From CAVIQK01 sp963644945 (lineage in GTDB: Bacteria > Bacillota > Clostridia > Christensenellales > DTU072), in assembly GCA_963644945.1 (NCBI GenBank), contig CAVIQK010000009.1, positions 4,923 through 68,922 on the forward strand: a DNA stretch of 64,000 bases, read 5' to 3'. The notes under the pieces were generated by a model. It saw only the letters and a program-made list of their open reading frames with translations. It searched no databases and was not told where the DNA came from. Within the stretch, counting starts at the first letter, position 1, and every line of letters begins with the position of its first letter. Below, in pieces: positions 51,092 to 59,112 of the stretch. A program made the translations under genes and the position numbers.

Positions 51092-51694
51092 TTATTCTCC
51101 TTGTGATTTTAGAAATTCTTGTGCCATGAGCCTTGCTTCTTCTAGGTCGGTGGCACGTTTTTTGGGTGTCAGCAATGTTTCTCCGCCTGATGACATTATC
51201 TTGGTTTTTGGGTGCGGGACGGAATCTAAAAGGGTGGTGATCAAAGACTTTTTTAGTGCGTCATTTTCCATGACTGCCGATATTATAAAATCGGGATCCT
51301 TGGCATATTGGGCTGTGGTCTTGTAGCGATTTTTGATGACTTCATTGAGAGAAGATTCGAGTTTTTCGGAAAACGGAACTTCCAAGGGAGATTCTTTTGC
51401 AAGAGAAATCGACTCTTCGACTTCGTCCGCTAAATCTATATACTTTTCTTTGAATAATTTTAAGTCGTTTTCTTCGTCTTTTTTTTGGCTCTCGTTTTGA
51501 AGCATGTTTTCTACTTCTTTTAGGCGCTGACTTTTTTTGGTGAACTCCTTTTCTAAACTTTCGTATGCTTGAAGGAGGTCTTCTACGGAATTAAACTTTC
51601 CGAATCCTTTTTTGGCATTTTCGGGAGCCTTAACGCCAACATCTTGGGTATTGTCGGTAGGGCTTACGGTGCTAATATCAGGTTGTTTCGTCAT
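51092..51694 (-). CDS. Phage capsid scaffolding protein
   Basis: A 200-residue, charged, mostly helical protein between portal and coat genes, the standard place for a scaffold. It begins with a disordered Ser/Thr/Asp-rich segment, has a coiled coil (about 45-90, YESLEKEFTKKSQRLKEVE), and ends in a basic-acidic helix. It overlaps the portal gene by 17 nt, with GGAG in the portal 3' end. No protease motif is visible. Confidence 0.75.
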   Translation of the reverse strand: MTKQPDISTVSPTDNTQDVGVKAPENAKKGFGKFNSVEDLLQAYESLEKEFTKKSQRLKEVENMLQNESQKKDEENDLKLFKEKYIDLADEVEESISLAKESPLEVPFSEKLESSLNEVIKNRYKTTAQYAKDPDFIISAVMENDALKKSLITTLLDSVPHPKTKIMSSGGETLLTPKKRATDLEEARLMAQEFLKSQGE

Positions 51695-53534
51695 GTTGTT
51701 TCTCCTTTTTTAGTAAGGTTTTGTGCATCTCGACATGGTCTTCTATACGGTGAAGAGTGTCGGGAGAGATGGTGTTTTCCATGCTGATGCCGTAGCGAAT
51801 ATGGGCATCGATATGGACTTGGTGGTCGTCTAGAGGGGAGACGGGTTGGGGGGTGGTACGTAGTTTTTCGTTCTCTTTTTTGGCTTTTTCTCGGTGGATT
51901 TCTTCCATAGATTTTAGTTGTTGCCAAGTGCCGAAACCTAGGGCTTCGAGAATCTTTTGTTTGTGCTGTTCGGTGATGGTGCCGTCGTCTTCGGTCATGA
52001 GTCCTAGTTTTACTATTTCCATTACCATGTTGCGTTTTGCAGAGATCGAGGTTTCGGCTCCGTCGGTGGAAAATACTAGGTCGTCGGAGGTGAGATCGTC
52101 GCCCGAAAAAGTCAGTGCTTCGTAGGGGGTGGTGCTACCTGCCACTCTTATTGTGCGATTGAAGGTCGCAAATTGGCGGTAGAGTCTTATGACATGTTCG
52201 AGTGTCTTTTTGACGGCATCTTTTAGGTGGACGACGGAGATGTTGATACGGGCTTCGTCTTGCTCTAAAAGAAGGTTGATAGCAGTACCCGACAAATTGA
52301 CGTCGAGAAGATCTTTTTGCGACATGAAATCGGATATTCCGGAGATTGCAGAAAATTCTTTTTCAAGGCTCTCTTCTTCTTTGAAAAATTCTTCGGGAAG
52401 GCTTCCGTAAGTGACGACTTGCGGGGGATTGGCGCCTTGCCTATACACTATTATTTTGCCGGGGGCTAGTCCTTCTTCTTCCAAATCGTCGGTGTTGACG
52501 GAGCCTGATTCGACGGTCATGATACCGGACGATATGCGATTGAGAAATTCGTGTTTTCGATTTTTGACGGCATTGTAGGCTCTTTGGACGGGAATTAGAC
52601 GGTCGATAATCGAGGTGCCGAAAAACGAGGCGGGATTTTTTAGGGATATTTGTTTGACGAAAGGGAAGGTCCTTTTGCCGTCGATGCCGTTGATGTACGG
52701 TAGGGGGCCGTCAAATACGAGGTGGCTACCTACGACAATTGTTAGTCTGCCGTCGGGATCGTCTTCGGTGGGGCAGGTATATCTTTCGATGACGACTGCG
52801 TGATCTTTTTTGGCGTTTTGCCCTATTCTTCCCGAAACGGCTCCGTAAAAACGGCTGTTGTCGGTCGTGCCGACGTCGGAGTCTAGTACGGTAAGGTCTT
52901 CGCTTTCTACCTTGATTCCGTACATTTTTTCGATTTCTCGGACGGGGTAGGCCCTAGCATGTATTACCGAGGTCAATTCGTCAAAATCGTGGGCGGTTAG
53001 GGTGTCGGGGTAGATTTCGTATGGGGGACAGACGGTGATTTCGACGTCGCCTTCATAGACTTTAGTGTCGTTGAAAGTGCCTAAAAGTCTTCCTTTGGTG
53101 TCGTTCCAACCTATTTTGTAAAATGCCGTACCCATGATTTCGGAGTAGAAAATCGCATCCGATACGAGTTGTTCGAAATGGGTGTTGTCTTTGACGGCGG
53201 TCAACAGTTTTGTGCAAAAATCGGCATTAGACTGCTGTTTTTCGTCAAGGTTTTGAGGTCTTACGGTGACGGTGGTGTCTACTCTCGTCAGTTTACTTAT
53301 TCTTGACTCGACGAGGGGCGCTATGCGATTGAAAACTTCTCGCCTTTGCCAATAGTAACGTCTGCCGTAGTCTTCGACGGAACCTGACGGGGTGACGGTG
53401 GCGTATTGATTGCCTATGTAAAAATTGCTCGCAAGTAGCCATAAGGAATCTAGATTGCTACGTTCTTTTCGTCTTTCTTTGAAGTCGTCTTGGACTTCTT
53501 TTACTAGTTTTTGGGGATCTTTTTCCTGAGTCAT
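51678..53534 (-). CDS. Phage portal protein
   Basis: A 618-residue portal, the 12-fold ring through which DNA enters and leaves the capsid. Typical features are the N-terminal helices with WLLASNFYIGNQYATV, the NRIAPLVESRISKLTRV helix, a YEIYPDTLTAHDFDEL strand turn, and the central stem/clip region (DRLIPVQRAYNAVKNRKHE). The C terminus is helical, His/Lys/Glu-rich. The size suits P22- or T7-like short-tailed phages. It overlaps the upstream gene by ATGA. Confidence 0.85.
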   Translation of the reverse strand: MTQEKDPQKLVKEVQDDFKERRKERSNLDSLWLLASNFYIGNQYATVTPSGSVEDYGRRYYWQRREVFNRIAPLVESRISKLTRVDTTVTVRPQNLDEKQQSNADFCTKLLTAVKDNTHFEQLVSDAIFYSEIMGTAFYKIGWNDTKGRLLGTFNDTKVYEGDVEITVCPPYEIYPDTLTAHDFDELTSVIHARAYPVREIEKMYGIKVESEDLTVLDSDVGTTDNSRFYGAVSGRIGQNAKKDHAVVIERYTCPTEDDPDGRLTIVVGSHLVFDGPLPYINGIDGKRTFPFVKQISLKNPASFFGTSIIDRLIPVQRAYNAVKNRKHEFLNRISSGIMTVESGSVNTDDLEEEGLAPGKIIVYRQGANPPQVVTYGSLPEEFFKEEESLEKEFSAISGISDFMSQKDLLDVNLSGTAINLLLEQDEARINISVVHLKDAVKKTLEHVIRLYRQFATFNRTIRVAGSTTPYEALTFSGDDLTSDDLVFSTDGAETSISAKRNMVMEIVKLGLMTEDDGTITEQHKQKILEALGFGTWQQLKSMEEIHREKAKKENEKLRTTPQPVSPLDDHQVHIDAHIRYGISMENTISPDTLHRIEDHVEMHKTLLKKEKQHDETT

Positions 53535-53827
53535 TTTATCTCCTTGTCGGTCAATGTTTTATAGACTTCTTTTATGTGGGCGAAAACTTCTTGACTCTTT
53601 TCGTAAAGTTGCTTTTCCGTTAGGCTCGAAAGGTCCAAATCGTCCTTTTCCATGTCGAGATATGTTTTTAGGGCGGTGGTGTCCGGCGGATAGTATTTGG
53701 TGACGACTTTTTCTTTTACTATCTTCTTCTCGCCGGTGTCGTCTATTTGATATTCTCTGGTGGTTTCGTCTTCTTTGTAGCCTTTGGCCTTTTGCAAAAG
53801 TGTGGATAAAAAATCCGTATTGTCCAT
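53531..53827 (-). CDS. Small phage protein with a terminase-small-subunit-like motif
   Basis: A 98-residue protein from ATG 53827 (GGGAGA site). The stretch KKIVKEKVVTKYYPPDTTALKTYLD (split around residues 34-58) resembles the C-terminal KxxPPDxxAxxxWL signature seen in some small terminase subunits. The N-terminal helix-turn-helix of those proteins is not evident, so this may be a fragment or another DNA-packaging accessory. It is first in the cassette and is coupled to the portal gene by ATGA. Confidence 0.5.
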   Translation of the reverse strand: MDNTDFLSTLLQKAKGYKEDETTREYQIDDTGEKKIVKEKVVTKYYPPDTTALKTYLDMEKDDLDLSSLTEKQLYEKSQEVFAHIKEVYKTLTDKEIK

Positions 53828-53846
53828 ATTTTCTCCCAATAAAAAA

Positions 53847-53866
53847 GAACGCTTTTCGGGGCGTCC
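53847..53866 (-). terminator. Terminator/attenuator between the cassette promoter and the first phage gene
   Basis: A 6-bp stem (GGACGC/GCGTTC, minus strand) with an 8-nt loop, followed by UUUUUUAUU. It ends 20 nt before the first phage ATG. It also serves as the only terminator for the aspartate aminotransferase gene. Confidence 0.75.
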
Positions 53867-53881
53867 TTTGTCTTCAGGTGC

Positions 53882-53909
53882 ATAATAACATCGAAAATTT
53901 AGTTGTCAA
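53882..53909 (-). promoter_or_regulatory. Promoter of the phage cassette
   Basis: Perfect TTGACA at 53904-53909, a 16-nt spacer and TATTAT at 53882-53887. Transcripts should start near 53875 and meet the terminator about 10 nt later, so expression of the cassette would need antitermination or readthrough. Confidence 0.6.
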
Positions 53910-53930
53910 GATGTTTGTGAAATAGAAATT

Positions 53931-55112
53931 TTATTTTTTGTGATTTTTTATAAATCGCTTGATTCTTTCGATGGCTTTTTCGAGAGTTTCCATCGAATAG
54001 GCATAGGATACTCTAATGTAGTCTTTGCCACATTTGCCGAAACCTATTCCCGGAACAACTGCCACTCGCTCCTCTTTGATGAGGGCTTCGGCAAACTCTT
54101 CGCCGTCCATATTTAGGCTTTTGACGGACGGGAAAAGGTAGAAAGCGCCTTCTGCATTGAAACAGTCGAGTCCCATATTTTTGAACTCTTTTAGGAGGTA
54201 TTGCCGTCTTCTGTCGTACTCTGCTACCATACGATGAATTTCGTAAAAGTCGTTGTCGAATCCGTCTTGTAAGGCTTCTTTGGTGACGTATTGACCGATC
54301 GTGCTGGAACACATGGCAACGTATTGGTGTATCTTCAAAATTTGTGAAATTATAGGAAGGGGTGCGGCAACATAACCTATTCGCCAACCTGTCATGGCAA
54401 ACGATTTGGACACTCCGGATATGGTGACGGTACGCTCTTTCATGCCGTCGAGAGTGGCTATGGAGCAGTGGTGTTTTCCGCCGTAGGTAAGTTCGGCATA
54501 GACTTCGTCGGTGATGACGATGAGATTGTTTTCTTTGATGATGGGGATGATTTTTTCGAGGTCTTCTCTTTCCATAATCGCTCCCGTCGGGTTGTTGGGG
54601 TACGGGAGAAGTAAGACTTTGCTCCTTTTGGTTATGGCTTTTTTAAGAAGGTCGGGAGTCAGTTTGAAGCCGTCTTCGAGTCGGGTTTCGACTTCGACGG
54701 TTTTTCCGCCTGTAAGCACGATGTCGGGGTTGTAGGCGACATACATGGGGGAGGGGACTATGACTTCGTCTCCGTCTTCGATAAATGCCCTGAGGGCTGT
54801 GTCCAAGGCTTCGCTTGTGCCGTTGGTGACAATTATTTCGTCTTCCTTGTAGTCTAGACCGAATTTCTTTGCAAGATACCTAGCAATTGTCGTCCGAAGT
54901 TCTTTCATGCCTGCATTGGAGGTGTAGCGATTGTTGTTGTTTTCTAGGTGCCTTATGCCTGCTTGTTTGTATTTTTCGGGCATGTCAAAATCGGGTTCGC
55001 CAACTCCTAGAGATATTACGTCGTCATATTCTTCGGCTAGATCAAAATACTTCCGTATACCGGAAAAAGGAAGGGAGACTACCCTCTTGGATAAAAGTTT
55101 TTCGTAATTCAT
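53931..55112 (-). CDS. PLP-dependent aminotransferase, aspartate aminotransferase family
   Basis: A fold-type I class I/II aminotransferase of 393 residues that probably transfers amino groups between aspartate (or a similar amino acid) and 2-oxoglutarate. The PLP-binding lysine is K236 in SGVSKSFAMTGWR. The NPTG motif, the DEVY pair (D202, Y205) and the C-terminal VPGIGFGKCGKDYIRVSYA arginine stretch complete the active site. It is divergent from trpB2, with 130 bp between them. Whether aspartate, alanine or an aromatic amino acid is preferred is not decided by sequence. Confidence 0.92.
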   Translation of the reverse strand: MNYEKLLSKRVVSLPFSGIRKYFDLAEEYDDVISLGVGEPDFDMPEKYKQAGIRHLENNNNRYTSNAGMKELRTTIARYLAKKFGLDYKEDEIIVTNGTSEALDTALRAFIEDGDEVIVPSPMYVAYNPDIVLTGGKTVEVETRLEDGFKLTPDLLKKAITKRSKVLLLPYPNNPTGAIMEREDLEKIIPIIKENNLIVITDEVYAELTYGGKHHCSIATLDGMKERTVTISGVSKSFAMTGWRIGYVAAPLPIISQILKIHQYVAMCSSTIGQYVTKEALQDGFDNDFYEIHRMVAEYDRRRQYLLKEFKNMGLDCFNAEGAFYLFPSVKSLNMDGEEFAEALIKEERVAVVPGIGFGKCGKDYIRVSYAYSMETLEKAIERIKRFIKNHKK

Positions 55113-55142
55113 AATTTAATTCACCCTATATCTATTTGTTGT

Positions 55143-55171
55143 ATTATATATTATTTCTTGTTGTAAATCAA
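55143..55171 (-). promoter_or_regulatory. Promoter of the aminotransferase gene
   Basis: TTGATT at 55166-55171, a 17-nt spacer and perfect TATAAT at 55143-55148, with a short leader carrying AGGGTGA. Confidence 0.65.
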
Positions 55172-55189
55172 CAATTATAACGGGAACTG

Positions 55190-55218
55190 TTGCAAATCGT
55201 GTTAAATTTTAGTAGAAT
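55190..55218 (+). promoter_or_regulatory. Promoter of the trpB2-asnA operon
   Basis: TTGCAA at 55190-55195, a 17-nt spacer and TAGAAT at 55213-55218. The leader of about 18 nt carries GGGGA before the ATG at 55243. Confidence 0.6.
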
Positions 55219-55242
55219 TATAAAAAAGTTTTTGGGGAAATT

Positions 55243-56613
55243 ATGATTAAAAACACACCGACTAAAATTTATCTCGACGAACGGGAAATTCCGTCGTATT
55301 GGCTGAACGTAAATGCGTATCTTACTGAAAAGCACGCACCTTTTCTTGATCCCGTCACTAAAATGCCTATAGGAAAAGAGGAACTTCAAAAGATTTTTTG
55401 TAAAAAACTTGTGGAGCAAGAGTTGGACAATACCAACAAATTTATAGAGATTCCGTCAAAAGTCCTTGATTTCTATGCAATGTACCGTCCTACTCCTCTT
55501 ACTAGGGCATATTACCTTGAAGAGGTTTTGGGGACTCCTTGCGAAATTTATTATAAGTTCGAGGGCAACAACACTTCGGGATCGCATAAATTAAATTCTG
55601 CTATTCCGCAAGCATACTACGCCAAAGAAGAAGGAATCACCACTCTTACCACCGAGACGGGTGCGGGACAATGGGGGACGGCTCTTGCGATGGCTTGCTC
55701 TTTTTATGGGCTAAATCTCAATGTTTTCATGGTAAAAGTGTCTGCCGAACAAAAACCGTTTAGACGTTATCTTATGGAAACTTACGGTGCAAAAGTTACA
55801 CCGTCGCCGTCGATGACTACGGAAATTGGCAGACAAATTTTGAGAGATTTTCCTACTACTCCCGGAAGTCTCGGGTGTGCGGTGTCCGAAGCCGTAGAGA
55901 TGTCGAGAAGTCTTGAAAACTCAAAATATGTTTTGGGAAGCGTGCTTGACCACGTGGTTTTGCATCAGTCGATAATCGGACTTGAATGTAAAAAAGCCTT
56001 CGAAAAAATCGACAGATATCCCGATGTTATTGTAGGGTGCGCAGGGGGCGGATCTAACCTCGGCGGACTGATTGCGCCTTTTGTTGCGGATAAAATCGAA
56101 GGGGTAAGGAGTCCCGAAATCATTGCGGTAGAACCTGCATCTTGTCCTAGTTTAACTAGGGGAAAATTCGCTTATGACTACGGCGATACGGGGAAAATTA
56201 CTCCCCTTATGAAAATGTACACTTTGGGGTGCGAATATATGCCTGCACCTAATCACGCAGGCGGACTGAGATATCACGGAATGAACCCTTTGGTTTCCCA
56301 TTTGTACAATAAAGGGATGCTAAAAGCCCGTAGTGTGCTACAAACGGAAGTTTTTGAAGCAGCGGTCAAGTTCGCTAGATGTGAAGGGTGGCTACCTGCT
56401 CCGGAGTCGGCGCACGCTATAAAAGTCGCTATTGACGAAGCGGAAAAATGTAAGAAAACGGGGGAGAAAAAAGTCATACTTCTCGGTCTTACCGGACGTG
56501 GCGACTACGATCTAAAAGCATACAAATTGTATCTTGACGGCACTCTTTCGGACTATGTCCCGACAGATGAAGAGATCTATAAATCAACATCTCAACTTAA
56601 AGAAAACTACTAG
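55243..56613 (+). CDS. TrpB2-type tryptophan synthase beta-like enzyme
   Basis: A 456-residue PLP enzyme of the TrpB2 group, longer than canonical TrpB and often found without TrpA. The PLP lysine is K116 in GSHKLNSA, with TGAGQWG and GCAGGGSNLGG loops around the cofactor phosphate. It would combine indole with serine, or act as a serine deaminase-like enzyme. No trpA or other trp gene is in the window, which favours indole salvage. It is 8 nt upstream of asnA and has a GGGGA ribosome binding site. Confidence 0.92.
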   Translation: MIKNTPTKIYLDEREIPSYWLNVNAYLTEKHAPFLDPVTKMPIGKEELQKIFCKKLVEQELDNTNKFIEIPSKVLDFYAMYRPTPLTRAYYLEEVLGTPCEIYYKFEGNNTSGSHKLNSAIPQAYYAKEEGITTLTTETGAGQWGTALAMACSFYGLNLNVFMVKVSAEQKPFRRYLMETYGAKVTPSPSMTTEIGRQILRDFPTTPGSLGCAVSEAVEMSRSLENSKYVLGSVLDHVVLHQSIIGLECKKAFEKIDRYPDVIVGCAGGGSNLGGLIAPFVADKIEGVRSPEIIAVEPASCPSLTRGKFAYDYGDTGKITPLMKMYTLGCEYMPAPNHAGGLRYHGMNPLVSHLYNKGMLKARSVLQTEVFEAAVKFARCEGWLPAPESAHAIKVAIDEAEKCKKTGEKKVILLGLTGRGDYDLKAYKLYLDGTLSDYVPTDEEIYKSTSQLKENY

Positions 56614-56621
56614 GAGAAATT

Positions 56622-57629
56622 ATGAGTAAATTTTTGTGTCCTAACGGGTATCAATCTAAACTTTCGTCTTACGAAACACAAGTCGCTATCGGCGTACTTC
56701 ACGATCTATTCGAAAGTAAACTTTCTAAATCACTCAATCTAAAAAGAGTGTCGGCACCGCTATTTGTAGAGAAAGGATCGGGCATTAACGATGATTTGAA
56801 CGGAGTGGAACGTCCGGTTTTGTTTTCGATAAACGACAGCGACAAGACTGCAGAAATCGTGCATAGTCTTGCAAAATGGAAAAGGCTGGCTTTGAGAAAT
56901 TACGGTTTTGGAGAAGGCGAAGGTATTTGGACGGATATGAACGCAATTAGGCGGGACGAGGTCCTTGACAACACTCACTCGGTGTATGTCGATCAATGGG
57001 ACTGGGAAAAGGTTATCACCAAAAACGACAGAAACAAAACTTACCTAAAAAGCGTCGTCAAAAAGATCGTCAATGTTATCGTGAAGGTCAAGGACAGTCT
57101 AAATGCTATGTATCCGGCGCTAAACTTTACTCTTGAAAAGAACGTGACTTTTATTACTGCAAGGGAACTGCTTTCGCTCTATCCCGATTTGTCACCGAAA
57201 GAACGTGAAAATGCTTTCGTAAAGGAACATAAAACGGTTTTTATAATTGGTATCGGCGGAAAACTCCAAAACGGTCAACCGCATGACGGAAGGGCGCCCG
57301 ATTATGACGACTGGAAACTTAACGGGGATCTTCTCTTTTGGAACGAAACATTGGGGGAAGCGCTTGAAATTTCGTCAATGGGTATAAGAGTCGATCAAGA
57401 TTCTTTGCGTAGGCAATTAAAACTCGCAAAATGCGAAGATAGACAAAATTTGTATTTCCATAGCGAACTGCTCGGCGGTCGGCTTCCTCTTACCATAGGC
57501 GGAGGAATAGGACAGTCAAGGCTATCGATGCTTCTTCTTGAAAAGGCTCATATAGGGGAAGTGCAAGCGTCCATTTGGGACGATTATTCCATAGAAAAAT
57601 CTAAAAATACGGGCGTAAAATTCTTGTAA
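56622..57629 (+). CDS. asnA: Aspartate-ammonia ligase (asparagine synthetase A)
   Basis: It makes asparagine from aspartate, ammonia and ATP, and is related to class II aminoacyl-tRNA synthetases. At 335 residues it matches AsnA. Visible motifs are the N-terminal VKEGSGINDDLNGVERPV-like segment (VEKGSGINDDLNGVERPV), MNAIRRDE, SVYVDQWDWEKVI, and the C-terminal GGGIGQSRLSMLLL motif 3. It ends one base before the livF stop codon on the other strand, with no terminator between them. Confidence 0.97.
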   Translation: MSKFLCPNGYQSKLSSYETQVAIGVLHDLFESKLSKSLNLKRVSAPLFVEKGSGINDDLNGVERPVLFSINDSDKTAEIVHSLAKWKRLALRNYGFGEGEGIWTDMNAIRRDEVLDNTHSVYVDQWDWEKVITKNDRNKTYLKSVVKKIVNVIVKVKDSLNAMYPALNFTLEKNVTFITARELLSLYPDLSPKERENAFVKEHKTVFIIGIGGKLQNGQPHDGRAPDYDDWKLNGDLLFWNETLGEALEISSMGIRVDQDSLRRQLKLAKCEDRQNLYFHSELLGGRLPLTIGGGIGQSRLSMLLLEKAHIGEVQASIWDDYSIEKSKNTGVKFL

Positions 57630-58340
57630 TTATTCGCCTAGATATGCGACTTTGATCTTTTCGTCGTTGAGAAGGTCCTCTCCCTTTCCTTCTCCTACGA
57701 TAAGACCTGTTTCTAAAACATAAGCACGATCGGCAACGGTCAGTGCTTTTTTTGCATTTTGTTCGACTACGAAAACTGTGGTGCCTAACTCGTTGATTTT
57801 TTTGATTGTGTCAAAAATGACGTTGACAAAAATGGGGGAAAGTCCCATGGACGGCTCGTCTAGAAGGAGCATTTTGGGGCTAGCCATCAAGGCTCTGCCG
57901 ACTGCTAACATTTGTTGTTCGCCACCGGAAAGCGTAGCGCCGTCTTGCTTTTCTCTTTCTTTGAGTCTAGGGAAAATTTCATAGACTTTTTCGAGAGAAT
58001 TTTTGACTTGTTTTGAGTCTTTGACGGAGTAGGCGCCTAATATTAGGTTGTCTTTTACCGACAGTTCTTGGAAAATTCGTCTTCCTTCGGGAACTTGGGC
58101 AAGTCCCATTTTGGTGAGTTTATATGACGGCACGTGGGTGATGTCGGATCCTGCAAAAGAGACTGTACCCGAAGTCTTGGGAAGTAGTCCCGATATTGCG
58201 TGCATGATGGTGGTTTTGCCTGCGCCGTTGGCACCTATAAGGGCGACGATTTCGCCTTCTTCTACATGGAACGACACGCCCTTGACTGCCTTGATTAGTC
58301 CGTAACTTACTACTAAATCTTCGATTTCTAAAAGTGCCAT
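57630..58340 (-). CDS. livF: Branched-chain amino acid ABC transporter ATPase LivF
   Basis: One of two ATPases of the Liv importer, at the cytoplasmic face. It has 236 residues with Walker A GANGAGKTT (36-44), signature LSGGEQQML, Walker B LLLDEPSMGLSP and an H-loop variant (VEQNAKKAL, with Gln where His is usual, as in many LivF proteins). It is last in the livKHMGF operon, 1 nt after livG. Confidence 0.95.
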   Translation of the reverse strand: MALLEIEDLVVSYGLIKAVKGVSFHVEEGEIVALIGANGAGKTTIMHAISGLLPKTSGTVSFAGSDITHVPSYKLTKMGLAQVPEGRRIFQELSVKDNLILGAYSVKDSKQVKNSLEKVYEIFPRLKEREKQDGATLSGGEQQMLAVGRALMASPKMLLLDEPSMGLSPIFVNVIFDTIKKINELGTTVFVVEQNAKKALTVADRAYVLETGLIVGEGKGEDLLNDEKIKVAYLGE

Positions 58341-58341
58341 A

Positions 58342-59112
58342 TCATTCTCCTAAATATGCTTTGACGACTGCGGGATTGTTGAGGACTTCTTTGGTTTCGC
58401 CTGATGCCAAAACCTTGCCGAAATTGAGGACGGTCAAGTGGTCGCAAATGCCCGATACGAGTTTCATGTCGTGCTCTATCAAAAGTATGGTCATATCAAA
58501 TTTAGATTTGACAAATTTGATGGTTTCCATGAGTTCTTCGGTTTCGTGAGGATTCATGCCTGCTGCCGGCTCGTCAAGGAGAAGAAGCGTGGGATTGGTG
58601 GCAAGCGCTCTTGCTATTTCTAATTTCCTTTGTTTGCCGTAAGGTAGATTATAGGCTAACTGATTGCGCTCGTTTAGGAGCCCAAACATGTCCAAAATCT
58701 CTTTTGCTCGCTCTCGCATGGCTATCTCGGTAGAGAAAAATTTGGGGGTGCGGAAAAATGTTTGCAAGATATTGCACTTGAATTCCGGTTGGTTGGAAAG
58801 TCCTACCATGACATTTTTTACGACACTCATATTGTTGAAGAGTCTTATGTTTTGGAAGGTCCTTGCGACACCCTTTTTGTTGATGGCGGTTTGGCTGAGT
58901 CCTGTGATGTCTTGTCCGTCAAGGTAGATTTTGCCACTAGTCGGTTTATATACTCCTGTAATCAAATTGAAAAGGGTGGTTTTGCCTGCACCGTTGGGGC
59001 CGATCAAACCGTGAATGCCGTTCTTTTCCACTTCCATGTTGACGTCGTCGGTGGCTTTGAGTCCGCCAAAAGCGATGCCTAAATTTTCGGTTTTTAATAC
59101 TATTTCGGTCAT
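58342..59112 (-). CDS. livG: Branched-chain amino acid ABC transporter ATPase LivG
   Basis: The second ATPase of the Liv importer, 256 residues. Walker A is GPNGAGKTT, the signature region is NLPYGKQRKLEIARALA, Walker B is LLLDEPAAGMNP, and the H-loop is LIEHDMKLV. LivG-type insertions between Walker A and signature (about 85-135) are present. It overlaps livM by ATGA and shares the operon with livF. Confidence 0.96.
   Translation of the reverse strand: MTEIVLKTENLGIAFGGLKATDDVNMEVEKNGIHGLIGPNGAGKTTLFNLITGVYKPTSGKIYLDGQDITGLSQTAINKKGVARTFQNIRLFNNMSVVKNVMVGLSNQPEFKCNILQTFFRTPKFFSTEIAMRERAKEILDMFGLLNERNQLAYNLPYGKQRKLEIARALATNPTLLLLDEPAAGMNPHETEELMETIKFVKSKFDMTILLIEHDMKLVSGICDHLTVLNFGKVLASGETKEVLNNPAVVKAYLGE

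Noticed and set aside
47266..53909. Complete inducible prophage with attachment sites
   Set aside because: No integrase, tRNA target, repressor or flanking direct repeats were seen, and no large terminase.
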